Notes under the pieces: generated by a model
Database searches by the model: none
What the model was told of the DNA's origin: nothing
The model's input: only the letters and a program-made list of their open reading frames with translations
Made by a program: the position numbers and the translations under genes
Origin: Sphaerotilus natans
Lineage (GTDB): Bacteria > Pseudomonadota > Gammaproteobacteria > Burkholderiales > Burkholderiaceae_C
Direction: 5' to 3'
NCBI RefSeq assembly: GCF_900156335.1
Contig: NZ_FTMZ01000023.1
Span: 1 to 64,000 of the forward strand
Length of the DNA: 64,000 nucleotides
Shown: piece by piece, positions 9,122 through 19,363 of the stretch
Layout of the letters: every line of letters starts with the position of its first letter
Position numbering within the stretch: position 1 is the stretch's first letter

Positions 9122-9487
9122 TTACTTCTTCAGCGCAGCAGCGCCCTTCTTCGGACCCTTGCGGGTACGGGCGTTGGTGCGGGTGCGCTGACCGCGCATC
9201 GGCAGGCCGCGGCGGTGACGGAAGCCACGGTAGCAGCCCAGATCCATCAGGCGCTTGATGTTGATCGAGATCTCGCGACGCAGGTCGCCCTCGATCGTCA
9301 TGCGACCCACTTCTTCGCGGATCTTTTCAAGATCGCCGTCCGTCAGGTCCTTGACCTTCTTGTCGAACGGGATGCCGCAGGTCGTGCAGATCTGTTGCGC
9401 GGTGGTGCGGCCGATGCCGTAGATCGCGGTCAGACCGATCTCGGCGTGCTTGTGCGGCGGAATGTTGATACCAGCAATACGTGCCAT
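9122..9487 (-). CDS. rpsM: 30S ribosomal protein S13
   Basis: S13 bridges the 30S head to the 50S subunit and contacts P-site tRNA through its basic tail. The product is 121 residues, starting [19 protein letters not shown] and ending in the Lys-rich tail [12 protein letters not shown]. It lies 39 bases after rpmJ, as in most proteobacteria. Confidence 0.98.
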   Translation of the reverse strand: MARIAGINIPPHKHAEIGLTAIYGIGRTTAQQICTTCGIPFDKKVKDLTDGDLEKIREEVGRMTIEGDLRREISINIKRLMDLGCYRGFRHRRGLPMRGQRTRTNARTRKGPKKGAAALKK

Positions 9488-9526
9488 GTGCGTCCTCTAA
9501 ACGGTTGCAGCAGTCGAGCGAGAAAC

Positions 9527-9640
9527 TCAGCCCTGGCGCTGCTTGTGGCGCGGATCGGTGCAGATCACGCGGACCACACCCTTGCGACGGATGATCTTGC
9601 AATTGCGGCAGATCGTCTTGACGGATGCCGAGACTTTCAT
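9527..9640 (-). CDS. rpmJ: 50S ribosomal protein L36
   Basis: A 37-residue large-subunit protein starting [20 protein letters not shown]. It is the zinc-binding (C+) form, with CRNC, a third cysteine (VIC) and the histidine of DPRHKQ as ligands. An AAGGAGAAGACC ribosome-binding site precedes the ATG at 9640. It lies between infA and rpsM. Confidence 0.97.
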   Translation of the reverse strand: MKVSASVKTICRNCKIIRRKGVVRVICTDPRHKQRQG

Positions 9641-9698
9641 GGTCTTCTCCTTGATCGGCGGCTTGCGCTTCTCTTCCGGACTGTGTTGATGGATTCGC

Positions 9699-9917
9699 TC
9701 ACTTCGCCCGGAAAACGATGCGAGCACGACTCAGGTCGTAGGGGGTCAGTTCAACGGTCACCTTGTCACCGGGCAGGATGCGGATGTAGTGCATGCGCAT
9801 CTTCCCGGAGATGTGCCCCAGCACCACATGGCCGTTTTCCAGCTTGACCCGGAAGGTGGCGTTGGGGAGGTTTTCGAGGACCTCCCCCTGCATCTGGATA
9901 ACGTCGTCTTTGGCCAT
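9699..9917 (-). CDS. infA: Translation initiation factor IF-1
   Basis: IF-1 binds the 30S A site during initiation. The product is 72 residues with the S1/OB-fold sequence [19 protein letters not shown] and the conserved [17 protein letters not shown]. It sits between secY and rpmJ, a common position in betaproteobacteria. Other infA copies can exist elsewhere in such genomes. Confidence 0.97.
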   Translation of the reverse strand: MAKDDVIQMQGEVLENLPNATFRVKLENGHVVLGHISGKMRMHYIRILPGDKVTVELTPYDLSRARIVFRAK

Positions 9918-9986
9918 CTCGTCGGCTCACCACGTTGACTCTGACGTTGCTCTCCGAATGGGTATCTTTCCTGGCCGGTGATGCCC

Positions 9987-11297
9987 TCAGCCTGCCTTGA
10001 AGCTCGACTTCTTCAGAAGAGCCTCGTACTGCTGCGACATCACGTACGACTGCACCTGCGCCCAGAAGTCCATCGTGACGACCACGATGATCAGCAGCGA
10101 AGTGCCACCGAAGTAGAACGGCACGTTGTACTTCAGGACCAGGAACTCGGGCAGCAGACACACCAGCGTGATGTAGACCGCGCCACCCAGCGTCAGACGA
10201 GCAAGGATCTTGTCGATGTAGCGTGCGGTCTGGTCACCCGGACGGATGCCCGGAATGAACGCGCCACTCTTCTTCAGGTTGTCAGCGGTCTCGCGGCTGT
10301 TGAACACGAGCGCCGTGTAGAAGAAGCAGAAGAACACGATCATCGCCGCATACAGCAGCACATAGATCGGCTGACCCGGCGACAGCGCCGCAGACACATC
10401 CTTCAGCCAGCTCATGCTTTCGCTGGTGGCGAACCAGCCGACGACCGTGGCGGGCAGAAGAATGATCGACGAGGCGAAGATCGGCGGGATCACGCCGGCC
10501 ATGTTGACCTTCAGCGGCAGATGCGACGACTGGCCACCATAGACCTTGTTGCCGACCTGGCGCTTGGCGTAGTTGACCAGGATCTTGCGCTGTGCCCGCT
10601 CGACGAAGACCACCACATAGGTGACGGCGATGACGATCGCGATGATCAGCAGCGAGACGATGATGCTCATCGCGCCGGTGTTGACCAAGTTGATCAGACC
10701 GCCGATCGCGCTGGGCAGGCCCGCCGCGATACCCGCAAAGATCAGGATCGAGATGCCATTGCCCAGACCCCGCTCGGTGATCTGCTCACCCAGCCACATC
10801 AGGAACATCGTGCCAGCCGTCAGGCTGACCACGGCCGTGATGCGGAACATCGGACCCGGGTCGATCACCAGGCCCGGAGAGCCTTCCAGCGCCACCGCGA
10901 TGCCGATCGACTGGAACAGAGCCAGCGCCAGGGCACCGTAGCGGGTGTACTGCGTGATCTTGCGACGACCTGCCTCGCCTTCCTTCTTCAGCGCCTCCAG
11001 CGTCGGCACCACATAGCCCATGAGCTGCATGATGATCGAGGCCGAGATGTAGGGCATGATGCCCAGCGCGAAGACGGTGAAGCGCGACAGTGCACCACCG
11101 GAGAACATGTTGAACAGGTTCAGTATCCCGCCCTCCTGGCTCTTGAACAGCTGTGCCAGCTGGTCAGGATTGATGCCTGGAACGGGAATATGGGCGCCGA
11201 TGCGATAGACCACCAGTGCAAGCAGCAGGAAGACAAGGCGACGACGCAGGTCGCCGAACTTTCCGCTCTTGGCCAGTTGTGTTGCGTTGGATGCCAC
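9987..11297 (-). CDS. secY: Preprotein translocase subunit SecY
   Basis: The 436-residue pore subunit of the SecYEG channel, with ten membrane segments. Conserved features are the plug region after TM1 ([12 protein letters not shown]), the cytosolic loop before TM7 around [18 protein letters not shown], and the C5 loop [18 protein letters not shown]. Length is normal. It follows rplO by 46 bases in the spc operon order. Confidence 0.98.
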   Translation of the reverse strand: MASNATQLAKSGKFGDLRRRLVFLLLALVVYRIGAHIPVPGINPDQLAQLFKSQEGGILNLFNMFSGGALSRFTVFALGIMPYISASIIMQLMGYVVPTLEALKKEGEAGRRKITQYTRYGALALALFQSIGIAVALEGSPGLVIDPGPMFRITAVVSLTAGTMFLMWLGEQITERGLGNGISILIFAGIAAGLPSAIGGLINLVNTGAMSIIVSLLIIAIVIAVTYVVVFVERAQRKILVNYAKRQVGNKVYGGQSSHLPLKVNMAGVIPPIFASSIILLPATVVGWFATSESMSWLKDVSAALSPGQPIYVLLYAAMIVFFCFFYTALVFNSRETADNLKKSGAFIPGIRPGDQTARYIDKILARLTLGGAVYITLVCLLPEFLVLKYNVPFYFGGTSLLIIVVVTMDFWAQVQSYVMSQQYEALLKKSSFKAG

Positions 11298-11343
11298 TTG
11301 GAACCTGTTGCTCGAGTCGAGATGTAGCCGACGTCGTGGCCGA

Positions 11344-11778
11344 TCAGGCCGCGATCGATCCGCCTGCCGCCTCGATGGCTGCCTTGGCGCCGGCGGTGGC
11401 GCCGATGCCCTTCAGGACAACCTTCTTCGACAGCTCGCCAGACTTGACGACCTTGACGTTCAGTGCACGCACGCTCACCAGACCGGCGTTCTTCAGGACA
11501 GCCAGGTCGATTTCCTCGACCGACAGATCCTGCAGCTGGGCCAGGGTGACCTCGTCATTGAACTTCAGCAGGTGCGACTTGAAGCCACGCTTGGGCAGGC
11601 GACGCTGCAGCGGCATCTGGCCGCCTTCGAAGCCGACCTTGTGGTAGCCGCCTGCACGAGACTTCTGACCCTTGTGACCACGACCGGCGGTCTTGCCCAG
11701 ACCGGAACCGATGCCGCGACCGACACGGCGCTTGGCGTGCTTGGCGCCTTCTGCCGGCTTGATCGAATTGAGTTCCAT
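11344..11778 (-). CDS. rplO: 50S ribosomal protein L15
   Basis: A large-subunit assembly protein of 144 residues, starting [20 protein letters not shown] with the Gly/Arg/Lys-rich N-terminal extension that threads into 23S rRNA ([20 protein letters not shown]). Only two bases separate it from the rpmD stop, so translation is probably coupled. Confidence 0.98.
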   Translation of the reverse strand: MELNSIKPAEGAKHAKRRVGRGIGSGLGKTAGRGHKGQKSRAGGYHKVGFEGGQMPLQRRLPKRGFKSHLLKFNDEVTLAQLQDLSVEEIDLAVLKNAGLVSVRALNVKVVKSGELSKKVVLKGIGATAGAKAAIEAAGGSIAA

Positions 11779-11780
11779 GA

Positions 11781-11972
11781 TTAGAGCACCTTCACCAGGT
11801 ACGAAATCTTGTTGATCATGCCGCGCACCGCCGGGGTGTCTTCCAGCACGGACTCGCTGTTGAGCTTGCGCAGACCCAGGCCGCGGACCGTGGCACGGTG
11901 CGAAGCGCGGGTGCTGATCGGGCTCTTGACCAGCTTGACCTTGACGGTCTTCTTGTCGGTATTTTCAGACAT
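11781..11972 (-). CDS. rpmD: 50S ribosomal protein L30
   Basis: A 63-residue large-subunit protein. The core [20 protein letters not shown] and [20 protein letters not shown] match the family. Its N-terminal ten residues ([10 protein letters not shown]) are slightly longer than in E. coli. It lies between rpsE and rplO. Confidence 0.97.
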   Translation of the reverse strand: MSENTDKKTVKVKLVKSPISTRASHRATVRGLGLRKLNSESVLEDTPAVRGMINKISYLVKVL

Positions 11973-11998
11973 GGTGTCTTTCCTTGCCGATCGACGCT

Positions 11999-12517
11999 TC
12001 AGTTGAAGATCTCTTCGATCGTCTTGCCACGCTTGGCGGCCACCTCGGAGGCGGTCGTCATGCGCGACAGGGCGTCGAAGGTCGCACGAACCATGTTGTA
12101 CGGGTTCGACGAACCCAGGCTCTTGGCGACGACATCGGTGATGCCCATGACTTCGAAGACCGCGCGCATCGGACCGCCGGCGATGATACCGGTACCGGCA
12201 GGAGCCGGCGCCAGCAGCACCTTGGCAGCGCCATGCTCACCGGTCGCGTTGTGCGGCACGGTGCCATTGCGCAGCGGGACCTTGACCATGTTGCGACGAG
12301 CAGACTCCATCGCCTTCTGGACCGAGGCCGGCACTTCACGCGCCTTGCCCTTGCCCATGCCGACGCGACCGTCGCCATCGCCGACCACCGTCAGCGCAGC
12401 AAACGCCATGATCCGGCCGCCCTTGACCACCTTGGTCACGCGGTTCACCTGGATCATCTTCTCGCGCATGCCGTCGTCGCGACCCTCGTCCGCAACCTTC
12501 GGTTGAAACTTAGCCAT
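11999..12517 (-). CDS. rpsE: 30S ribosomal protein S5
   Basis: S5 is a fidelity-related 30S protein. The product is 172 residues, with the N-terminal double-stranded-RNA-like domain ([20 protein letters not shown]) and the C-terminal domain ([19 protein letters not shown]). It is 26 bases upstream of rpmD and 30 bases downstream of rplR. Confidence 0.98.
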   Translation of the reverse strand: MAKFQPKVADEGRDDGMREKMIQVNRVTKVVKGGRIMAFAALTVVGDGDGRVGMGKGKAREVPASVQKAMESARRNMVKVPLRNGTVPHNATGEHGAAKVLLAPAPAGTGIIAGGPMRAVFEVMGITDVVAKSLGSSNPYNMVRATFDALSRMTTASEVAAKRGKTIEEIFN

Positions 12518-12547
12518 TTCGTGTTCCTTCGTGTGCGAGCCGGGGCG

Positions 12548-12913
12548 TCAGAACTGCAGACCCGCTTCACGGGCCGCCTCGGCCAGCGCCTTGACGCGGC
12601 CGTGATAGGCGAAACCGGAACGGTCGAATGCAACCTTCTCGATGCCGGCGGCCTTGGCCTTCTCGGCGATGCGCTTGCCGATCAGCGTGGCTGCATCGAC
12701 ATTGCCACCCTTGCCGGCGGCGCCCAGCTGCTCGCGCACGTCCTTCTCGGCGGTCGAGGCGCTGACGAGCACCTTCGAGCCGTCTTCGGAGACGACGCTG
12801 GCGTAGATGTGCAGATTCGAGCGGAAGACGGTCAGACGGGCCACGCGCTGCAGGGCAATGCGGGCACGGGTCTGACGGGAGCGGCGCAGGCGCTGTTCTT
12901 TCTTGTTCAACAT
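12548..12913 (-). CDS. rplR: 50S ribosomal protein L18
   Basis: L18 binds 5S rRNA and brings it to the central protuberance. The product is 121 residues, starting [20 protein letters not shown] and ending [20 protein letters not shown], both typical. It is 11 bases after rplF. Confidence 0.98.
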   Translation of the reverse strand: MLNKKEQRLRRSRQTRARIALQRVARLTVFRSNLHIYASVVSEDGSKVLVSASTAEKDVREQLGAAGKGGNVDAATLIGKRIAEKAKAAGIEKVAFDRSGFAYHGRVKALAEAAREAGLQF

Positions 12914-12924
12914 GGTGCGGCTCC

Positions 12925-13458
12925 TTACTTCTTCTTCGTCTCTTTCAGGGTGACCTTCTCATCCGAATAACGGATGCCCTTGCCCTTGTAGGGCTCGGGG
13001 GGACGGAAGGCACGCACTTCAGCGGCGAGCTGGCCGACGACCTGGCGGTCTGCACCCTTGATCAGGATTTCGGTCGGCGTCGGGCACTCGACCTTGATGC
13101 CTTCCGGCATTTCCTTGACCACCGGATGCGAGAAACCGATCTGCAGGTTCAGCTTCTGGCCTTGAGCCTGGGCGCGGAAGCCCACGCCCACCAGGTTCAG
13201 CTTGCGCTCGAAGCCCTTGCTGACACCCTCGACCATGTTGTTGACCAGGGCGCGCACGGTGCCGGACATGGCGTTGGCTTCAGCGGATTCATCCGCCGGC
13301 GCAAACGACAGCTTGCCGGACTCGTTGCTCACCTTGACCAGGCGATGGGCCGGACGCACCAGCGCGCCCTTGGCACCCTTGACGCTGATCTGGTCCTCGG
13401 TGACCGCCACATCCACGCCTTGCGGGATGGCGATCGGCATTTTTCCAACGCGGGACAT
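12925..13458 (-). CDS. rplF: 50S ribosomal protein L6
   Basis: L6 lies near the factor-binding site and the sarcin-ricin loop. The product is 177 residues starting [19 protein letters not shown], with the C-terminal signature region [17 protein letters not shown]. It is 18 bases after rpsH. Confidence 0.98.
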   Translation of the reverse strand: MSRVGKMPIAIPQGVDVAVTEDQISVKGAKGALVRPAHRLVKVSNESGKLSFAPADESAEANAMSGTVRALVNNMVEGVSKGFERKLNLVGVGFRAQAQGQKLNLQIGFSHPVVKEMPEGIKVECPTPTEILIKGADRQVVGQLAAEVRAFRPPEPYKGKGIRYSDEKVTLKETKKK

Positions 13459-13476
13459 TGTGTGTGTCTCCTGCGG

Positions 13477-13872
13477 TTAGGCGACGTAGCAGAGCACTTC
13501 GCCGCCGATGCCGGCAGCGCGCGCCTTGCGGTCGGTCATCACGCCCTTCGGCGTGGTGACGATGGCCACACCCAGACCATTCTGGACCTGGGGAATGTCG
13601 TGACGGCCCTTGTAGATGCGCAGACCGGGACGGCTCACGCGCTCGATGCGCTCGATGACCGGACGACCAGCGTAATACTTCAGCGAGATCTCGAGCTGCG
13701 ACTTGCCGCTCTCGGTCTTCACCTGGAAACCATCGATGTAACCCTCGTCCTTCAGGACCTGCGCAATCGCGGTCTTCAGCTTGGACGACGGCATCGCGAC
13801 GCTGGTCTTCTCGACCATCTGAGCGTTGCGGATGCGGGTCAGCATGTCGGCGATCGGATCACTCATGCTCAT
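13477..13872 (-). CDS. rpsH: 30S ribosomal protein S8
   Basis: S8 is a primary 16S rRNA-binding protein and, in E. coli, the repressor of the spc operon. The product is 131 residues, starting [20 protein letters not shown], with the C-terminal [20 protein letters not shown]. It follows rpsN by 32 bases. Confidence 0.98.
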   Translation of the reverse strand: MSMSDPIADMLTRIRNAQMVEKTSVAMPSSKLKTAIAQVLKDEGYIDGFQVKTESGKSQLEISLKYYAGRPVIERIERVSRPGLRIYKGRHDIPQVQNGLGVAIVTTPKGVMTDRKARAAGIGGEVLCYVA

Positions 13873-13904
13873 GGAATAACTCCTGTTCGTGCCCTGGGGC
13901 CGGC

Positions 13905-14210
13905 TTACCAGCTCGCCTTGACGACACCGGGGATGTCGCCACGGAAGGCCAGTTCACGAATCTTGTTGCGCGCCAGACCGAACTTGCGGAAGGTGCCACG
14001 CGGACGACCGGTGATCTCGCAGCGGCTGCGCAGACGGGTCGGGTTGGCATTGCGCGGCAGCTTCTGCAGCGCCAGGCGAGCCATGTAACGCTCTTCTTCC
14101 GACTTGCTCTGGTCGTCGATGATCGCCTTCAGTTCAGCGAACTTCTTGGCGTACTTGGCGACCAGCTTCTCGCGCTTTTCTTCGCGCTGGATGAGGGCAA
14201 CTTTTGCCAT
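13905..14210 (-). CDS. rpsN: 30S ribosomal protein S14 (zinc-independent form)
   Basis: A 101-residue S14 of the longer C-minus type: the zinc CxxC pairs are absent and the conserved tail reads [20 protein letters not shown]. The start [20 protein letters not shown] at 14210 is preceded by GAGG. It lies 14 bases after rplE, the standard order. Confidence 0.98.
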   Translation of the reverse strand: MAKVALIQREEKREKLVAKYAKKFAELKAIIDDQSKSEEERYMARLALQKLPRNANPTRLRSRCEITGRPRGTFRKFGLARNKIRELAFRGDIPGVVKASW

Positions 14211-14224
14211 GGTGAGCCTCGGCC

Positions 14225-14776
14225 TCAGTTCTTGAACGGGAAGCGGAAGGCAGCCAGCAGCGCCTTGCACTCGTCGTCGGTCGTCGCGGTCGTCGTGATG
14301 CTGATGTTCAGACCACGCAGAGCATCCACCTTGTCGTACTCGATTTCCGGGAAGATGATCTGTTCCTTGACGCCGATGTTGTAGTTGCCGCGACCGTCGA
14401 ACGAACGGCCCGAGATACCACGGAAGTCGCGAACGCGCGGCAGCGCGATCGTGACGAAGCGATCCAGGAATTCGTACATGCGCACGCCGCGCAGGGTCAC
14501 CATGCAGCCGATGGGCACGTTCTCGCGGATCTTGAAACCCGCGATCGCCTTGCGCGACTTGGTGACGACCGGCTTCTGGCCAGCGATCTTGGTCAGATCG
14601 CCGACGGCGTGGTCCATGACCTTCTTGTCCGACACGGCTTCCGAGACACCCATGTTCAGGGTGATCTTGGTCAGGCGCGGCACTTCCATGACCGACTTGT
14701 AGCCAAACTTGGCCATCAGATCGGCGACGACCTTCTCGCGATAGAAGGTCTGCAGACGAGCTTGCTGTTGAGACAT
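14225..14776 (-). CDS. rplE: 50S ribosomal protein L5
   Basis: L5 binds 5S rRNA and contacts P-site tRNA. The product is 183 residues, with a short extra N terminus (MSQQQ) before the usual [20 protein letters not shown]. Conserved parts include [19 protein letters not shown] and the C-terminal [19 protein letters not shown]. It follows rplX by 17 bases. Confidence 0.98.
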   Translation of the reverse strand: MSQQQARLQTFYREKVVADLMAKFGYKSVMEVPRLTKITLNMGVSEAVSDKKVMDHAVGDLTKIAGQKPVVTKSRKAIAGFKIRENVPIGCMVTLRGVRMYEFLDRFVTIALPRVRDFRGISGRSFDGRGNYNIGVKEQIIFPEIEYDKVDALRGLNISITTTATTDDECKALLAAFRFPFKN

Positions 14777-14793
14777 GTCTTCTCTACCCCGCC

Positions 14794-15111
14794 TCAGGCC
14801 TTGATCTCTTCGCCGCTGGACTTGAAGACGCGCACTTTCTTGCCGTCGTCAAGCAGCTTGATGCCCACGCGGTCGGCCTTGCCGGTCGCGGGGTTGAAGA
14901 TCGCCACATTGGATTGGTGGATCGGCATGGTCTTGTCGACGATGCCACCGGTCGTGCCCTTCAGCGGGTTCGGGCGCACATGCTTCTTGACGACGTTGAT
15001 GCCGTCGACCACCAGGTGGTCGGCATCGACGCGCAGAGAAACCGTACCGCGCTTGCCCTTGTCGCGACCGGTCAGCACGATGACCTCGTCGCCCTTGCGA
15101 ATCTTGTTCAT
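14794..15111 (-). CDS. rplX: 50S ribosomal protein L24
   Basis: L24 is an assembly initiator protein with a KOW motif ([20 protein letters not shown]) at the N terminus. The product has 105 residues. It is 21 bases after rplN. Confidence 0.98.
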   Translation of the reverse strand: MNKIRKGDEVIVLTGRDKGKRGTVSLRVDADHLVVDGINVVKKHVRPNPLKGTTGGIVDKTMPIHQSNVAIFNPATGKADRVGIKLLDDGKKVRVFKSSGEEIKA

Positions 15112-15132
15112 GGCCAGTCCTTCGCGGTCGGC

Positions 15133-15501
15133 TTAGAGCACTTCCGGAGCCAGCGACACGATCTTCATGAAGCGCTCGGTACGCAGTTCACGCGTCACCG
15201 GGCCGAAGATGCGGGTGCCGATCGGCTCCAACTTGGCATTGAGCAGCACGGCTGCATTGCCATCGAACTTGACGAGCGAGCCGTCCTGACGACGCACGCC
15301 CTTGGCGGTGCGCACGACGACGGCGTTGTAGACCTCGCCCTTTTTGACACGACCACGCGGGGCAGCATCCTTGATGCTGACCTTGATCACGTCGCCGATG
15401 CCGGCATAACGACGCTTCGAGCCGCCGAGCACCTTGATGCACATGACGGACTTCGCACCGGTGTTGTCCGCGACGTCGAGTCGCGATTGCATTTGGATCA
15501 T
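15133..15501 (-). CDS. rplN: 50S ribosomal protein L14
   Basis: L14 forms inter-subunit bridges and is the first gene of the spc operon. The product is 122 residues, starting [20 protein letters not shown] and ending [24 protein letters not shown] precedes the ATG. Upstream there is no rpsQ. Instead there is a leader of about 160 bases, a consensus promoter and then gshA, so the operon starts independently here. Confidence 0.99.
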   Translation of the reverse strand: MIQMQSRLDVADNTGAKSVMCIKVLGGSKRRYAGIGDVIKVSIKDAAPRGRVKKGEVYNAVVVRTAKGVRRQDGSLVKFDGNAAVLLNAKLEPIGTRIFGPVTRELRTERFMKIVSLAPEVL

Positions 15502-15669
15502 GTGGAATCCCCAACTTATCCCGCGCTAACAGCCCCACTCGGCCACCGCTCGCGGTCAGTCTTGGGCCCGTCACAGCCTCCCGACGTCTCCATCGAGGTT
15601 CTGCGTTTGGGGCGAAACCAGATTGCGCCACGTACGGCTAGGCACGCGCGCAAGCCAGAAGAATCACGG

Positions 15670-15698
15670 ATTATGCTGCCACTTCGGAAGCATGTCAA
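15670..15698 (-). promoter_or_regulatory. Sigma-70 promoter for the spc-alpha ribosomal block
   Basis: The minus strand reads TTGACA (15693-15698), a 17-base spacer, then CATAAT (15670-15675): a perfect -35, optimal spacing and a 5/6 -10. Predicted transcription starts near 15663, giving a leader of about 160 bases before rplN. The box lies 42 bases after the gshA stop. The strength of the match fits the expression needed for 18 ribosomal and related genes. Confidence 0.85.
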
Positions 15699-15739
15699 CA
15701 CCGCCAACCCAGCTGACGCCAGGGTGGCAATGCCGGCGC

Positions 15740-17035
15740 TCAGTTGTAGACCTCGGCATCCGGATCGGTGGCCTCGAGCTCGTAGCTGGCCGCCAGCATC
15801 GCCAGCCGGCCGACGACGCCGTACATGTAGAAGCGGTTCGGCGCGCTGGCACCCGGCTTGGCGCCGGCGCGTGCCATGTGACCCGACTCCGCGAAGGCCA
15901 GCGGCACGAACTGCGCACCCGGCGAATTCAGGTTCTCGTCGATGCCACGGTCGGCGTGCACCCGGTAGAAGCCGCCCACCACATAGCGGTCGAGCATGTA
16001 GACCACCGGCTCGGCCACCGCCTCGTTGATGCGCTCGCAGGTCGGCACGCCCTCCTGGATGATCACCTCGGTGACCTCCTGGCCGTCCTTGATGACGCTC
16101 ATCTTGTTGCGGGTGCGGCGGTTGATCTCCTCGAGCTGCTTGGCGTCGCGCACCGTCATGATGCCCATGCCGTAGGTGCCGTTGTCGGCCTTGACGATGA
16201 CGAAGGGCTTCTCGTTGATGCCGTACTCCTTGTACTTGCGACGGATCTTGCCCAGCAGCGCGTCGACGTTGGTCTGCACGCATTCGATGCCGCTGCCCTC
16301 GCCGAAGTTGACCTCGCCGCAGCGGGTGTACATCGGGTTGATCAGCCACGGGTCCATGCCCATCAGCTTGGAGAACTTCTTGGCCACCTCCTCGTAGGCC
16401 TGGAAGTGGTGCGTCTTGCGCCGCACCGCCCAGCCGGCATGCAGCGGCGGCAGCAGGTACTGCTCGTGCAGGCCCTCCAGGACCGGCGGGATGCCGGCCG
16501 ACAGGTCGTTGTTCAGCAAGATGGTGCAGGGATCGAAGTTCTTCAGCCCCAGGCGACGCTGCGTGCGGATCAGCGGCTCGATGGTCAGCGTGTCGCCGCC
16601 GGGCAGCGCCAGCTCGGTCGGCGCGGTCACCTCGGGGTCGAGCGTGCCCAGGCGCACGTTCAGGCCCGCCTGGGTGAAGATCTGCACCAGCCGCGCGACA
16701 TTGGTCAGATAGAAGGTGTTGCGGGTGTGCTTCTCGGGGATCAGCAGCAGGTTCTTGGCTTCCGGACAGATCTTCTCGATCGCCGCCATCGCCGCCTGCA
16801 CCGCCAGCGGCAGCATCTCGGGCGTCAGGTTGTTCCAGCCGCCGGGAAAGAGGTTGGTGTCGACCGGCGCGAGCTTGAAGCCGGCGTTGCGCACATCGAC
16901 CGAGGTGTACAGCGGCGGGGTGTGCTCCATCCACTCGAGGCGGAACCAGCGCTCGATCGCCGGCACCGAATCCAGCATGCGCGCTTCCAGTTCGTTGATC
17001 GGGCCGTTCAGGGCGGTGACGAGATGGGGAACCAT
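15740..17035 (-). CDS. gshA: Glutamate-cysteine ligase, proteobacterial type
   Basis: Catalyses ATP-dependent joining of glutamate and cysteine, the first step of glutathione synthesis. The 431-residue protein belongs to the separate GshA family found in betaproteobacteria and acidithiobacilli, unlike the E. coli enzyme. Conserved stretches include HTRNTFYLTNVARL, LLNNDLSAGIP, GIECVQTNVDALLGKIRRK and the ATP-grasp-like VIVKADNGTYGMGIMTV. The ATG at 17035 (MVPHLVTALNGPINELEARM) has only a weak ribosome-binding site. It lies downstream of amtB, separated by a terminator. The gshB gene that often follows in this order is absent; the spc operon starts there instead. Confidence 0.93.
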   Translation of the reverse strand: MVPHLVTALNGPINELEARMLDSVPAIERWFRLEWMEHTPPLYTSVDVRNAGFKLAPVDTNLFPGGWNNLTPEMLPLAVQAAMAAIEKICPEAKNLLLIPEKHTRNTFYLTNVARLVQIFTQAGLNVRLGTLDPEVTAPTELALPGGDTLTIEPLIRTQRRLGLKNFDPCTILLNNDLSAGIPPVLEGLHEQYLLPPLHAGWAVRRKTHHFQAYEEVAKKFSKLMGMDPWLINPMYTRCGEVNFGEGSGIECVQTNVDALLGKIRRKYKEYGINEKPFVIVKADNGTYGMGIMTVRDAKQLEEINRRTRNKMSVIKDGQEVTEVIIQEGVPTCERINEAVAEPVVYMLDRYVVGGFYRVHADRGIDENLNSPGAQFVPLAFAESGHMARAGAKPGASAPNRFYMYGVVGRLAMLAASYELEATDPDAEVYN

Positions 17036-17132
17036 GGTGGACGACCTGCTCAGGAAGAGGAAAAGGAAGGACGGATGAAGGGAATGTCGACGATTCTAGG
17101 AAGGTCTGCAGATGCGGGCAGGGATCCAAAGC

Positions 17133-17160
17133 AAAAGGGGCCGCCCTGAGGCGGCCCCTT
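17133..17160 (-). terminator. Terminator of glnK-amtB
   Basis: An 11-bp perfect stem (AAGGGGCCGCC with GGCGGCCCCTT) and a TCAG loop are followed by TTTTGC on the minus strand, 24 bases after the amtB stop. Confidence 0.9.
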
Positions 17161-17184
17161 GCGGGTGCGGTCAGCAGACCGGCA

Positions 17185-18699
17185 TCACTTCGAGTAGGCG
17201 GTCTCGCCGTGCGAGGTGATGTCCAGGCCCTCGCGCTCGTCGTCTTCCGGCACGCGCAGGCCGATGACCAGATCGACGATCTTGAAGGCGATCACCGAGA
17301 CCACCGCCGACCACACGATGGTGATCAGCACGCCCTTGGCCTGGATCCAGACCTGCGAGGCGATCGAGTAGGCGTCCGGAGCGACCATGCCGACGGTGAC
17401 CCAGTCGGCGACGATGCTCGGGCCGCCCAGGTTCGGCGAGTTGAACACGCCGGTCAGCAGCGCGCCCAGGATGCCGCCCACGCCGTGGACACCGAACACG
17501 TCGAGCGAGTCGTCAGCGCCCAGCATGCGCTTGAGACCATGCACGCCCCACAGGCAGACGAAGCCGGCGATCAGGCCGATGATCAGCGCACCGACGATGC
17601 CGACGTTGCCGGCGGCCGGGGTGATCGCGACCAGACCGGCGACCGCACCGGAGGCGGCGCCCAGCATCGAGGCCTTGCCCTTCATCAGGCCTTCGCCCAG
17701 GCACCAGGCCAGCACCGCGGCTGCGGTGGCCGCGAAGGTGTTGATGAAGGCCAGCGCGGCGAAGTTGTTGGCTTCCAGCGCCGAGCCGGCGTTGAAGCCG
17801 AACCAGCCCACCCACAGCAGCGAGGCGCCGACCATCGTCAGCGTCAGCGAGTGCGGCATGAAGGCTTCGCGACCGTAGCCGATGCGCTTGCCGACCATGT
17901 AGGAGCCCACCAGACCCGCCACCGCGGCGTTGATGTGCACAACGGTGCCGCCGGCGAAGTCCAGCGCGCCGTGCTGCCAGATCAGGCCGGCCTTGGCGTT
18001 CATCGCGTCGACCACGTCAGCCGAGGCATAGGCGTCCGGACCCATCCAGAACCAGACCATGTGCGCGATCGGCGCGTAGCTGAAGGTGAACCACAGCACC
18101 ATGAACATCAGCACGGCCGAGAACTTCGCGCGCTCGGCGAAGGCACCGACGATCAGCGCGCAGGTGATGCCCGCGAAAGTCGCCTGGAAAGCCGCGAAGA
18201 CGATCTCGGGAATGTAGACACCCTTGCTGAAGGTGGCCGCCGGCGCGAAGGTGCCCGCGACGTTGTCCCAGACGCCCTTCATGAACAGGCGATCGAAGCC
18301 GCCGATGAAGGCATTGCCCTCGGTGAAGGCCAGGCTGTAGCCGTAGACGAACCACAGCACCACGATCAGCGAGAAGGTCACCATCACCTGCATCAGCACC
18401 GACAGCATGTTCTTGGCGCGCACCAGGCCGCCGTAGAACAGTGCCAGGCCCGGCACGGCCATCATGATGACCAGCAGGGTCGACAGCATCATCCACGACA
18501 CGTCGCCCTTGTCGAAGGTCGGCGCCGGCGCAGCGGCGGCGGCCTGGGTGACGGCAGAAGCCGCCTCGGCCACCGCGGAGGCGGCCTCGGCCACGGCGGG
18601 TGCGGACGCCGCGGCGTCCTGAGCGAGAGCGAGATCGGTCAGACCCAGGGCAGCCAGCCCCAGCGGCAGACCGGCGAGCAGTTTCTTGTTCATTGACAT
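17185..18699 (-). CDS. amtB: Ammonium transporter AmtB
   Basis: A 504-residue inner-membrane ammonium channel, trimeric in the family, blocked by the PII protein GlnK. A signal peptide (about residues 1-26, ending LALAQ) is followed by an unusual Ala-rich stretch with a repeated AEAASAV element and then the 11-helix Amt domain from about residue 62. Conserved parts include the GLALFYGGLVRAKN region, the pore histidines in FGVHGVGGILGAL and in GTVVHINAAVAGLV, and the C-terminal GlnK-interacting tail LDITSHGETAYSK. It is 22 bases downstream of glnK in one operon. Confidence 0.97.
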   Translation of the reverse strand: MSMNKKLLAGLPLGLAALGLTDLALAQDAAASAPAVAEAASAVAEAASAVTQAAAAAPAPTFDKGDVSWMMLSTLLVIMMAVPGLALFYGGLVRAKNMLSVLMQVMVTFSLIVVLWFVYGYSLAFTEGNAFIGGFDRLFMKGVWDNVAGTFAPAATFSKGVYIPEIVFAAFQATFAGITCALIVGAFAERAKFSAVLMFMVLWFTFSYAPIAHMVWFWMGPDAYASADVVDAMNAKAGLIWQHGALDFAGGTVVHINAAVAGLVGSYMVGKRIGYGREAFMPHSLTLTMVGASLLWVGWFGFNAGSALEANNFAALAFINTFAATAAAVLAWCLGEGLMKGKASMLGAASGAVAGLVAITPAAGNVGIVGALIIGLIAGFVCLWGVHGLKRMLGADDSLDVFGVHGVGGILGALLTGVFNSPNLGGPSIVADWVTVGMVAPDAYSIASQVWIQAKGVLITIVWSAVVSVIAFKIVDLVIGLRVPEDDEREGLDITSHGETAYSK

Positions 18700-18721
18700 G
18701 GTTGTCTCGTCGGGCGGTTGA

Positions 18722-19153
<432 letters not shown>

Positions 19154-19239
19154 TCATCGATACGCATCAGGACCGCGCCCCGGATCGGGCCGTGATGCCA
19201 CACGAGCCGGCATGCCGACCCATTTCGGTGCCATGGGAA

Positions 19240-19273
19240 TGCACCAAGCTGGTTCTGCACCCCCATCGGGGTG
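19240..19273. promoter_or_regulatory. Candidate NtrC binding region upstream of glnK
   Basis: TGCACCA-AGC-TGGTTCT (19240-19256) fits an NtrC dyad (TGCACCA-N3-TGGTGCA) with two mismatches in the right half, about 110-125 bases upstream of the -24 box. It is followed at once by a second perfect inverted repeat, CACCCC-CATC-GGGGTG (19258-19273). The remaining bases of this 303-base gap (19061-19363) show no gene. Confidence 0.55.
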
Positions 19274-19363
19274 AGATGCAGCCCGTGATGCGCTTCGCAC
19301 AATCCGCCCAGGCCCGCGGCCGGTGCACCGTCCGCGCACAGACACCTGCTGCCGCGCACCACC

